From positions 558,001 to 622,000 of the forward strand of contig NZ_CABPSN010000003.1 of the NCBI RefSeq assembly GCF_902459565.1: a DNA stretch of 64,000 bases, read 5' to 3'. Positions 54,718 through 64,000 of this stretch are shown in pieces (positions within the stretch are counted from its first letter, which is position 1; every line of letters starts with the position of its first letter). A program made the translations under genes and the position numbers. Source of the stretch: Pandoraea aquatica. Its GTDB lineage: Bacteria; Pseudomonadota; Gammaproteobacteria; Burkholderiales; Burkholderiaceae. The notes under the pieces are model-generated. The model was not told where the DNA came from. It saw only the letters and a program-made list of their open reading frames with translations, and ran no database searches.

Positions 54718-55134
54718 TTACTTCGCTTCTTTCGGCGGCTGAATCATCTTCCATCCGTTGCCCGCCGGGTCCCGGAACCCAGCATCGACGCTGCCGTAGC
54801 GATCCACCGGTTCCTGCGTGAATTCCACGCCCTTCGCTTTCAGACGGTCGTAGTGCGCGCGGCAGTCGGCCACGTAGAGCACGAGCGGCGGCATGGCACC
54901 TTTGGCGACCATGGCACGCAGCGTCTGCGCGGTGGCGTCGTCGTGAATCGGGGCGCCGGGCGCGAACAGGCCGAGCTGGAACGCGGGTTGATCGGGATGC
55001 TGTACCGTCAGCCAACGGTACGGGCCGTTGCGTACATCCGTGTGCACGCGAAAACCGAGCTTGTCGACATAGAACGCGAGTGCTTCGTCCTGATCGTCGA
55101 CATACAGCCCCACCACGCCAATTCCTTCGTTCAT
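54718..55134 (-). CDS. VOC-family (glyoxalase/bleomycin-resistance-like) protein
   Basis: The 138-residue protein has two VOC beta-alpha-beta-beta-beta modules (GVVGLYVDDQDEALAFYVDKLGFRVHTDV and PLVLYVADCRAHYDRLKAKGVEFTQEPVDRYGSVDAGFRDPAGNGWKMIQPP). Members bind a metal and a small molecule, but the reaction here is unknown. Its ATG overlaps the stop of the AraC-type gene as ATGA, so regulator and enzyme are co-translated. Confidence 0.88.
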   Translation of the reverse strand: MNEGIGVVGLYVDDQDEALAFYVDKLGFRVHTDVRNGPYRWLTVQHPDQPAFQLGLFAPGAPIHDDATAQTLRAMVAKGAMPPLVLYVADCRAHYDRLKAKGVEFTQEPVDRYGSVDAGFRDPAGNGWKMIQPPKEAK

Positions 55135-55679
55135 AAGACCTCCTCGTTGGTTGATGGAGGGACTTTACCGTCGGTCATCCGACGGCGCTTCTCCAAAACT
55201 GCGATGTTGAGATCGGGCCGCTGGGCCGCCTTCAGGATGCAGCCAGGTACCTGATCGAGTGGCGCGCCGTTGGCCCGTGCCTGTTCGCGAAGTTCGCCGG
55301 GACTCTGTCCGGTGATGTCGCGAAAGATCCGTCCGAAGGTGCCGATGCTCTCCCAGCCGGTTGCGAAGGCGATTTCCGTGATGCTGAAGTCGGTGTCGCG
55401 CAGGAGCGTACTGGCTTGTTCGATGCGCCGGGTCAGCAGGTAGCGATGCGGCGGGAGTCCGAAGGCTTGCTTGAACGAACGGGAGAAGTGCGCCTCGGAC
55501 GTGCCGCTGACCTCCGCCAGCCGCTTGACCGGCCACGCCTCGTGCGAGGCGGCGTCCATGCGGTCTTTGGCGCGCAACAGGCGGCGAAGCAATGCGGGCG
55601 ACTGAGTCGGGACGGTCGAAGGCGGAGCTGCGGGCGAGGAGAGGGCGGCAGTGGCGCGGCTACGTGCTTTAGTGGGCAT
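55131..55679 (-). CDS. AraC-family helix-turn-helix regulator, short form
   Basis: The 182-residue protein consists of an AraC/XylS DNA-binding domain (about 35-140): VKRLAEVSGTSEAHFSRSFKQAFGLPPHRYLLTRRIEQASTLLRDTDFSITEIAFATGWESIGTFGRIFRDITGQSPGELR, both helix-turn-helix motifs intact. It has no sensor domain, only a short Ala/Ser/Pro-rich N-terminus and a basic tail. The start at 55679 is uncertain; an in-frame ATG 18 codons upstream exists and no ribosome site is clear. It is co-translated with the VOC gene and divergent from hipB. Confidence 0.85.
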   Translation of the reverse strand: MPTKARSRATAALSSPAAPPSTVPTQSPALLRRLLRAKDRMDAASHEAWPVKRLAEVSGTSEAHFSRSFKQAFGLPPHRYLLTRRIEQASTLLRDTDFSITEIAFATGWESIGTFGRIFRDITGQSPGELREQARANGAPLDQVPGCILKAAQRPDLNIAVLEKRRRMTDGKVPPSTNEEVL

Positions 55680-55767
55680 GAGGGCTAACGGCGCAGGACG
55701 GTCCGGGTAGTTTAGGCCCAACGTGTGGGGCATCGCGCACATTGCAATGAAACGAATTTGCGTATGA

Positions 55768-55882
55768 TCGTAAAATCGTACGTTGTAGCATTAATGATCG
55801 ATTTTACGATCATACGGCACATTGATTTTTCTATAATTGCTCGTAAAATCAATCATTGAGCCTGTAACGAGTGATTTTACGA
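55768..55882 (+). promoter_or_regulatory. hipBA promoter with four TCGTAAAATC operator copies
   Basis: The 10-mer TCGTAAAATC occurs at 55768-55777 and 55841-55850, and its reverse complement at 55800-55809 and 55873-55882. Both inverted pairs have identical geometry: start-to-start 32 bp, 22 bp between arms. A TATAAT box (55832-55837) lies between the pairs, and the last copy ends two bases before the hipB ATG. This is the layout of HipB autoregulation operators, as in E. coli hipBA, which also has four sites, though the sequence is different. Confidence 0.7.
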
Positions 55883-55884
55883 AC

Positions 55885-56226
55885 ATGAAAACCTCTCAAA
55901 GCAGCTCGCTTACGGTCGCGCAACTTGCCGAAGCAGCGAAACTTGGCCAGTTGCTTGCTCGCCTGCGCACCGCTCGTCGGGTCAAGCAGGTCGATGCGGC
56001 GATCCGTGCGGGCTTATCTCGCAACACCGTATATCGAATGGAACACGGCGATCCGGGGATCGCCTTTGGTCAAATTCTGCGTTACCTCGACGCCATCGCG
56101 CCAGGCACAACGCTCGTCGATCTGTATGCTGAATCGGATCCCGCACTCGCAATGCTGCGAGTACGGGAGCAGACGAAGCGCGTGCGCGATTTGTCGTCTT
56201 CGGAACTCGATGCCCTCGACTTCTGA
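55885..56226 (+). CDS. hipB: HipB-like XRE-family antitoxin/repressor
   Basis: The 113-residue protein is a small Cro/CI-type helix-turn-helix regulator (about 22-75; LGQLLARLRTARRVKQVDAAIRAGLSRNTVYRMEHGDPGIAFGQILRYLDAI). Partners of HipA kinases have this size. It should bind the four operator copies just upstream and neutralise HipA. The ATG at 55885 is preferred; 16 in-frame codons upstream run through the operators. hipA follows after 59 bp. Confidence 0.85.
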   Translation: MKTSQSSSLTVAQLAEAAKLGQLLARLRTARRVKQVDAAIRAGLSRNTVYRMEHGDPGIAFGQILRYLDAIAPGTTLVDLYAESDPALAMLRVREQTKRVRDLSSSELDALDF

Positions 56227-56285
56227 CGCCTGAGCAAAACCGCTAACGTCTTCAGCAACTTATCTCGAACGAAGGGGCGTGACGC

Positions 56286-57614
56286 ATGGCAGAGGTGACC
56301 ACACGGTTGATTGTTTTTTCGCATTTGGCGCAAGGGTGGGCACCGTGCGGTCAACTGGATCTGACCGAGTCCGGCGCAACATTGATGGCCTCGGCGTTTG
56401 CGTATGGTCTGAAATATCTCAAACGAAGAGATGCAGTTGAGATAGACCCGGTCAGTCTCGGCACGCGTGATCGCGACTTTGTCACCGGCAAGCGACTGTT
56501 TCCCGTGAATCGCCTGACGGCGTTCGGCGGTGTACGAGATGCCGCTCCTGACGCATGGGGCCGGAGGGTCATCGAGTCCAAACTCAAAGCCCCTGCGAAC
56601 AGTCTCGCCGAGTCGGTGTATCTGCTGCACGCTGGCAGCGAGCGCGTTGGCGCATTGGATGTGCGTCGCTCGCTGAATGATTCGCCCACTGCTGGTGTGA
56701 CGGGCGTGCAATCGCTGTCACATCTTATCGAGGCGGCCGAGCGAATCGAAGCGGGCGTGCCGGTGCCCGCATATCTCGATGCCATTTTTGCTGACGGCTC
56801 GGCATTAGGCGGTGCACGACCGAAGGCATCGGTTCGAGACGAAGACGGGGCGCTCTGGCTGGCGAAATTTCCTAGTCGCGGCGATGCCGTCAACGTGCCG
56901 GCGCTTGAATGCGCAACGCTTCGGCTCGGCGCACACGTCGGTCTGTCCGTTCCGGACGTCCACACACGCGATATCGGCGACCGGCAGGTCATGATGATTC
57001 GCCGTTTTGACCGCTTCTGGACGAGCACCGACAATGACTTCATCTCGGCGTCACCCGGTGCGGGGCGGATCGAACAACGTATGCCGTTTGTCAGCGGACT
57101 TACATTGTTGGCGTGCGACGAGATGGAGTCACGTGTGAAGTCTTATCCGGAAATCGCTGATGCCATTCGTCGCTACTGTCACCCGAGCGTTGTCCGTCAG
57201 AACAACACGGAGTTGTTCCAGCGCATGATCTTCAACATCTTCGTGAGTAACGACGACGACCATCTGCGTAATCACGGATTCGTATGGGATGCGCAGATCG
57301 GCGGTTGGCGATTAAGCCCGCTGTATGACGTCATGCCACGAGCCAGCATGGCGGACGAGCGACTCTTGCATCTCGGCGTCGGTCCTCAGGGGTGTCTTGC
57401 GACGCTCGACAATGCGCTGGAGTCTCACGAGCGCTTTACGTTATCGCGTCGCGATGCCTGTCGATTGATCGATCGAGTTTGGCGAGACGTTCGGGAGTGG
57501 AGAGTCCACTTCGAAGCCTTCGGTGTCGGTGCAGAAGACATCGACCGTATTGCGCCCGCATTTCGACATATCGATGCCATTTCCAGCGTGGCTTTGCGCA
57601 AAGCGCTGGCCTGA
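56286..57614 (+). CDS. hipA: HipA-type serine/threonine kinase toxin
   Basis: The 442-residue protein has the HipA N-1 subdomain (FSHLAQGWAPCGQLDLTESG) and the kinase core: GARPKASV (P-loop-like, near 176-183), WLAKFPSR (Lys in the ATP site), MMIRRFDR, the catalytic FVSNDDDHLRNHGF (near 320-332) and LSPLYDVMPR (metal-binding Asp). HipA of E. coli phosphorylates glutamyl-tRNA synthetase; here the target is unknown. GAAGGGG precedes the ATG. Base composition around hipBA is lower in GC than the neighbours, which fits acquisition by transfer. It converges with the heptosyltransferase gene 18 bp away. Confidence 0.92.
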   Translation: MAEVTTRLIVFSHLAQGWAPCGQLDLTESGATLMASAFAYGLKYLKRRDAVEIDPVSLGTRDRDFVTGKRLFPVNRLTAFGGVRDAAPDAWGRRVIESKLKAPANSLAESVYLLHAGSERVGALDVRRSLNDSPTAGVTGVQSLSHLIEAAERIEAGVPVPAYLDAIFADGSALGGARPKASVRDEDGALWLAKFPSRGDAVNVPALECATLRLGAHVGLSVPDVHTRDIGDRQVMMIRRFDRFWTSTDNDFISASPGAGRIEQRMPFVSGLTLLACDEMESRVKSYPEIADAIRRYCHPSVVRQNNTELFQRMIFNIFVSNDDDHLRNHGFVWDAQIGGWRLSPLYDVMPRASMADERLLHLGVGPQGCLATLDNALESHERFTLSRRDACRLIDRVWRDVREWRVHFEAFGVGAEDIDRIAPAFRHIDAISSVALRKALA

Positions 57615-57632
57615 CGGGTCGATCCCTTCAAT

Positions 57633-58952
57633 CTACCTCTTCAATCCCGGCACCCGATCCACCGCCTCCAGCACCGCCTCGGGCGTAATCGACGTCGTGC
57701 ATTCGAAGGCGCGGGCGGTGCCTTTGTGGCGCGGGCAGAAGTGGAAGTCGTCGTGGTTGTAGCGGATGGCGGGGTCGTGCCAGCAGCCGGTGCATACGTC
57801 GGGGTTGATTACGCGGTACGGGGTCGAGAACTCGTTGTGCGGCAAGGTGAAGCCGGAGATGAGCACCGTTGGCGTGTTCATCGTCCACGCCAGCCACGAC
57901 AGGCCGCTCGACAAGCCGACGAAGGCGCTCGCGTGCATCAGCCAGCGCGCCCGTTCGGTCAGCGGCAGGTCGCCTGTCGCATCGATGGCCCCCTCGGGGA
58001 TCGACTGCCAGAAATCGTTCTTGCCGTAGCGCGGCTTCTGATCGATGCACACGACCTGAAAGCCACGCTCACGCAAGCCCGCGACGACGGCGTCCCAGCC
58101 CCCCGGCCGATTCCAGTACTTGCACTGTGCCGTGCTTTGCACGGCGATACACACATAGGGCTCGGCCATCGGACGTGACACGTCCGGCAATGCTGTCGTC
58201 GCCCGTGCTTCCGCCTCGCCGACGCCGAGAATATGCGCCGCCGTGCGGTGCAAACCCGTCTCGCGGAAGTCGCGCGGCTGCTGCGTGAATTCCTTGTCGT
58301 CGAAGAACAGGCCGATGTTGTAGGTCGCGTAGTACTTGCGTCGCTCTACCTTCTCCTGCGCGACGAATTCGACGTCGGGATGCGCGTCGCGGAACAGCGC
58401 GGCCACGGCTGGCGTGACCACGCACGCCAGTCGGCAGCCGTGCACGTCCTTGAAACGCAGGGCATACGGAATCCATCCCAACACGTCGCCCAGGGCCGCC
58501 AACGGAATCTGGATCAGTACGTCCTGATCGCGGAGGTCGAAGCGATGCTCGAAGACCACCACGTCGTTTAGCCAGATCGTGATGCCGTACGGCACGTAGT
58601 ACTTCGCCGGACTGCGCACCACGCCCGACGACAGCGAGACTTCCGTGAGCGTGCTGTCGTCGCGCAAATCGCTGATGCGCACGCGCCACGGCATCGGCTG
58701 ACCGAAGTCGGGGATGACCACGCGCGCACCGTCGTTGAAGTCGAAGCGCAACCCGGCTGGGCCGACCTGTGTGGGTAGTAGCGCCGGGGCCAGAAAGATC
58801 TGGTGCGGGGACGCGCCAAACGGGGTGACGGGCGGCGTGACGGGCGGTGTGATCGACGGTGCCGCAGGCGGCGCGTCGGGCGGCGTACCGACCGATGCAT
58901 GGTCGGTCGGCGTCGCGGTGTTCGGAGCGGAGAGGGGGACGGCGTCGTTCAT
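57633..58952 (-). CDS. Autotransporter strand-loop-strand O-heptosyltransferase (BAHT/TibC-like)
   Basis: The 439-residue protein resembles the bacterial autotransporter heptosyltransferases (Aah, TibC). The N-terminal 40 residues are Pro/Thr-rich; a beta-rich domain (45-170) is followed by a GT-B-like part (YATYNIGLFFDDKEF, PYVCIAVQSTAQCKYWNRPGGWDAVVAGL, ASAFVGLSSGLSWLAWTMNTPTVLISGF) and a C-terminal four-cysteine finger (CTGCWHDPAIRYNHDDFHFCPR and a later Cys) that binds iron in TibC. These enzymes attach heptose to autotransporter passenger repeats. No autotransporter gene is in the window. The start at 58952 is family-like; 60 upstream in-frame codons are excluded. No ribosome site is clear. 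Confidence 0.85.
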   Translation of the reverse strand: MNDAVPLSAPNTATPTDHASVGTPPDAPPAAPSITPPVTPPVTPFGASPHQIFLAPALLPTQVGPAGLRFDFNDGARVVIPDFGQPMPWRVRISDLRDDSTLTEVSLSSGVVRSPAKYYVPYGITIWLNDVVVFEHRFDLRDQDVLIQIPLAALGDVLGWIPYALRFKDVHGCRLACVVTPAVAALFRDAHPDVEFVAQEKVERRKYYATYNIGLFFDDKEFTQQPRDFRETGLHRTAAHILGVGEAEARATTALPDVSRPMAEPYVCIAVQSTAQCKYWNRPGGWDAVVAGLRERGFQVVCIDQKPRYGKNDFWQSIPEGAIDATGDLPLTERARWLMHASAFVGLSSGLSWLAWTMNTPTVLISGFTLPHNEFSTPYRVINPDVCTGCWHDPAIRYNHDDFHFCPRHKGTARAFECTTSITPEAVLEAVDRVPGLKR

Positions 58953-59144
58953 GGGCCACACGATACGACGGACACAAATCGGGCAATCGTGCGGGAAACG
59001 AGCCGAAAAGGCTTCATTTCGCGAAATTCGCAGGTTTTGGCAATGGTTTGGCGACCCAGGGCCTTTCAACGCCTTTCCGGTGCAATGACGATGGGGAAAT
59101 CGAGGAAGGTCAGGCACGGCGCGGGCGCGCAATGCCTCGGACGC

Positions 59145-60116
59145 TCAGGACGTCCCCGCCATCAACTGATACTGCGCGCGAAGTGCCTGCGTAAAGAGCC
59201 GGTGTGTCTCGCGCGGGTTCTCGCTGCGGGTGAACATGGCCACGGGCGGCAGCGTCCACGTGAGCGACCACGGCACGATGGCCACGCCCGCGATGCGCAC
59301 CAGTTCCTCGGCGATGTCGGCCGGCAGCAGCGACACGGCGCGTTCGCTGCTGGCCAGCAGCTCGCCCGTCAACCGGGACGAAAAGCTCTCCACCACGGGC
59401 ACCGGCGGCACCACCCCGGCATGCAGGAACAGGTCGGAGAGCTGGTCGCGCATCGGCGTATTCGGCGCGCCCATCACCCAGTCGAGTTCCGCCAACTGCG
59501 CCCATACCGGGGCGCTGCGCCCCAACCGGGCCGCCAGACGACGGCTCGCCACCACGCGCGGGGCCTGATGGTGCAGAACTTCGAACTGCACCTGCGTGAC
59601 GTCGACATTCGCCGCCGCGCGGGCGATCACCACGTCCAGCGTGTGGTCGCGCAATTGCGCCATCAGCGATTCGCTCGTGCCTTCATGCAGGGTGACGGTC
59701 AGGCGTTGGGGAATCTGCGCCAGCGTCTGCTGGATGGCGGCAGAGAGGGTCTTGCCGGAAATGTACGGGATCACGCCGACCTGAAGGCGGGCCGCATGCC
59801 CGGCCATCACGGCTTCGATGTCGCGGGTCAGGTGGTCGAGATCGTGGACCATCGCCTGCGCGCGGGCCAGCACGACGTCGCCAAGCGGTGTCGGCGTCAT
59901 GCCGCGCGGGGTGCGGTCGAAGAGCGGGCCGCCCAGCATGCTTTCCAGCTCGGCCAGCGCGCTGGTCACGGCGGGCTGGCTCGTCGCCATATGCTCGGCC
60001 ACGCGCGTGAGCGAGCCGTGCTGCTGAATCTGCAACAACAGCACGAGATGACGCATCTTGAGCCGGGTCGTCAGCCGCCGGACCACTTCCCCCGTATCGA
60101 AAGGCACCGCCACCAT
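59145..60116 (-). CDS. LysR-family transcriptional regulator
   Basis: The 323-residue protein has an N-terminal helix-turn-helix (TRLKMRHLVLLLQIQQHGSLTRVAEHMATSQPAVTSALAELESMLGGPLFDRTPRG, about 15-70) of the GbpR/CbbR-like LysR branch and an effector domain. It is divergent from maeB across 207 bp; control of malic enzyme is possible but not shown. The start at 60116 follows AGGA; an upstream in-frame ATG 21 codons earlier is less likely. Confidence 0.88.
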   Translation of the reverse strand: MVAVPFDTGEVVRRLTTRLKMRHLVLLLQIQQHGSLTRVAEHMATSQPAVTSALAELESMLGGPLFDRTPRGMTPTPLGDVVLARAQAMVHDLDHLTRDIEAVMAGHAARLQVGVIPYISGKTLSAAIQQTLAQIPQRLTVTLHEGTSESLMAQLRDHTLDVVIARAAANVDVTQVQFEVLHHQAPRVVASRRLAARLGRSAPVWAQLAELDWVMGAPNTPMRDQLSDLFLHAGVVPPVPVVESFSSRLTGELLASSERAVSLLPADIAEELVRIAGVAIVPWSLTWTLPPVAMFTRSENPRETHRLFTQALRAQYQLMAGTS

Positions 60117-60138
60117 CTGTCCTGAATCCTCTGAAACC

Positions 60139-60181
60139 CCCGATGTTCGGGGCTTATATGGAAAATATGATGCCCCCATAG
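60139..60181. promoter_or_regulatory. Dyad symmetries between LysR gene and maeB
   Basis: CCCCGA-TGT-TCGGGG (60139-60153) is a short hairpin. TATGG (60158-60162) and CCATA (60177-60181) form an interrupted inverted repeat with a 14-nt spacer, within the range of LysR boxes. Confidence 0.35.
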
Positions 60182-60323
60182 TAATTCAGAATCGCCCCCC
60201 GCTGGCGGCTCCCTAGAATGGCCTCACCTCTATGCGTCACGGGCGACAACTGTCACCAGAACGGTTCGCCGCGCAAAACAGAGCGAGACACAAGTTCAGA
60301 GAACCTACGAGGACGACATTGCC

Positions 60324-62589
<2,266 letters not shown>

Positions 62590-62612
<23 letters not shown>

Positions 62613-63471
62613 AGTCCACCCGGCGTCGATGCTCCGGAAGCGCTTCCGGAATGCGACGCCGGTCGCGATGCGCCAGACGGCTTAGCCGTCGAGTGAATCT
62701 TGCAAGCCCCGGCGGGGTCGGCAACCGTATCGATAGGATGCGCTGCCAGCCTCGCCGGGGCTTTGCTTTTGCGTCGTTCGGATCGCTGGCTTCCGGCCGC
62801 AAGGGCTTACCCAGCAACGTCGTGCAAAGCCATTCGAGCGCGGTGCACATCACGAAGTAGATCAACGCGACGAACGCGAACACTTCCGCCGGATACACCA
62901 TCAACCGGCTGTTCACCTGTGTGGCGACGAACGACAACTCCGCTACGCCGACGATGTACGCGAGCGAAGTGTCCTTCACCAGCGAAATCCACTGATTGAC
63001 GAACGATGGCGTCATGATGCGCAGCGCCTGTGGCAGCACCACGTGGCGCAACGTCTGCACGCGTGTGAGGCCGAGCGACATACCGGCCTGCCACTGCGCC
63101 GTGCCCACGCCGCGAATCCCCGCGTAGACCGTGTGCGAGAGATACGCCCCGCCGATCAGCGCGAGCGCGCACGCTACCGTGGCGAGTCCCGGCACGTCGA
63201 CACCGAACAGGATCGGCAGCAGAAAGTACGTCCAGAAGATCAGCATCAGCACGGGAATCGCGCGAAAGAAGCCGATCACGAACGTCAGCACCCAGCGCGC
63301 CGGGCCGCCGAGCATGGCGAGGGCGATGCCGCCCGCCAGACCCAGCACACCGGACGCGACCGCGCTCACCGTGGCGAGCACCAGCGTGAGCGCGGCACCG
63401 GAGAGCGGACCGTCGGGGAAGTCGCCCCACAGTAGGTAGGGCAGGTTGTCGAAGACGGCGGAGAAATTCAT
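62590..63471 (-). CDS. Polar amino-acid ABC transporter permease (GltK/HisM-like), with odd C-terminal extension
   Basis: The 293-residue frame holds a complete permease of the His/Glu/Gln family in residues 1-222: SGAALTLVLATVSAVASGVLGLAGGIALAML, FFRAIPVLMLIFWTYFLLP and the ABC-contact loop GMSLGLTRVQTLRHVVLPQALRIMTPSFVNQWISLVKDTSL. The family usually ends near 220-240 residues. Here the frame continues about 70 more residues, very rich in Arg and Pro, reading through the maeB terminator hairpin and overlapping the last 23 bases of maeB. A lost stop codon or a frameshift near residue 225-240 would explain this. It follows another permease gene by 60 bp. Confidence 0.82.
62703..62775 (+). terminator. 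Long hairpin terminator after maeB
   Basis: AAGCCCCGGCG pairs with CGCCGGGGCTT across a long loop whose ends also partly pair (GGTCGGCA with TGCCAGCC), followed by TGCTTTTGC. The structure lies inside the C-terminal part of the convergent permease frame. Confidence 0.7.
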
Positions 63472-63531
63472 GGGGGACGTCCGGGGAGGTCGCTGGCGTC
63501 GGGCGCGGTGGCGGCAGCTAAATCAGCGAAA

Positions 63532-64000
63532 TCAACGTGAAGGCGCGGCGGCGTGACGATGCGTCGTCGCCATGCTGACGGCTTCGATCAGCGCAATCGC
63601 ACCGACGTAAAGCAGCGTGGCGATGCCGAACGCCTGAAACGTCTTGAACGTTTCCGTCTCGACCTGACGCGAGGCATAGGAGAGTTCTGCGAGGCCGATC
63701 GCCATCGTCAGTGACGAGTTTTTCACCACGTTCATGTATTGCCCGAACAGCGGCGGCATGGCGATGCGCACCGCCTGTGGCAGCACGACATGACGGAAGA
63801 TCGCGAAGCGGCTCAGGCCGAGCGCGGCCGCCGCATGGGTCTGTCCGGCGGGCACTCCTCGCAGGCCCGCACGAATCTCCTCGCCGATGAATGCCGTCGT
63901 GTAAAGCGTGAGGCCGACGAAGCCGGCGAGTGTCTCCAGCGTCGGCCAGCGAATGTCGAATAACACGACGTGCCAGACATGCGCCTGCGAGAGCCATTGC
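63532..64000 (-). CDS. Polar amino-acid ABC transporter permease (GltJ-like), 5' end outside window
   Basis: The visible 155 residues are the C-terminal part of a glutamate/aspartate-type permease: DIRWPTLETLAGFVGLTLYTTAFIGEEIRAGLRGVPAGQTHAAAALGLSRFAIFRHVVLPQAVRIAMPPLFGQYMNVVKNSSLTMAIG, including the ABC-contact loop. The frame stays open to the window edge, so the start lies beyond 64000. With the GltK-like gene downstream it would form the heteromeric channel of one importer; the binding protein and ATPase genes are probably outside the window. Confidence 0.9.
   Translation of the reverse strand, partial: QWLSQAHVWHVVLFDIRWPTLETLAGFVGLTLYTTAFIGEEIRAGLRGVPAGQTHAAAALGLSRFAIFRHVVLPQAVRIAMPPLFGQYMNVVKNSSLTMAIGLAELSYASRQVETETFKTFQAFGIATLLYVGAIALIEAVSMATTHRHAAAPSR

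Overview
The window is high-GC DNA with dense, mostly minus-biased coding. Its housekeeping blocks (purN-rsmB, ribF-ileS-lspA-coaBC-dut, clpS-clpA beside a cold-shock gene, nadA-nadC facing nadB, rpmB-rpmG-radC, fkpB-ispH, livKHMGF) have the order and protein types of a betaproteobacterium of the Burkholderiaceae. Pandoraea or a close relative is my best guess. The call rests on recognised protein families and gene order, not on a database search. I see no rRNA, tRNA, insertion sequence or CRISPR array.

Layout. 1-950: tail of an aromatic-ring hydroxylating oxygenase operon (large subunit end, small subunit, Rieske ferredoxin). 950-4870: cold-shock gene, clpS-clpA. 4900-13810: a minus-strand run ribF, ileS, lspA, coaBC, an MFS/flavin-monooxygenase pair, and dut. 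14020-19230: purN, an RsmB-type RNA methyltransferase, an MscS channel and a fatty-acid desaturase. 19270-23010: de novo NAD synthesis (nadA, nadC, nadB). 23250-26320: ribosomal proteins L28/L33, radC, fkpB, ispH. 26500-31980: a complete branched-chain amino acid ABC importer. 32110-36940: two GNAT acetyltransferases, an argD-type aminotransferase behind what looks like an arginine-codon leader attenuator, a 2Fe-2S flavoreductase and an SDR protein. 36960-41735: a macA-macB-outer-membrane-factor efflux operon. 41735-42700: an odd purine/G-rich non-coding stretch. 42700-47380: two-component system, PPK2, CorA/ZntB transporter. 47440-51940: a leuC/leuD-like hydratase pair with a 2-hydroxycarboxylate transporter and a divergent LysR regulator. 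52400-57620: GAF-PAS-GGDEF-EAL protein, AraC-VOC pair, hipBA toxin-antitoxin module. 57630-64000: an autotransporter-type heptosyltransferase, LysR, maeB, and two polar amino-acid ABC permeases.

The strongest unexplained signals are regulatory. (1) A 28-codon leader ORF with four consecutive Arg codons, beginning at or next to a predicted transcription start, lies ahead of a terminator upstream of the acetylornithine aminotransferase gene; three mutually exclusive pairings can be drawn by hand. (2) A four-copy 10-bp operator array with exact 32-bp periodicity lies in front of hipBA. (3) A perfect 12-bp stem terminator sits between macB and its outer-membrane partner. (4) A purine- and G-rich stretch with quadruplex motifs lies ahead of the efflux operon. 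The leuCD-like/transporter/LysR block is a plausible carboxylate catabolic operon, not the leucine pathway. All start choices, folds and functional calls were made by eye.
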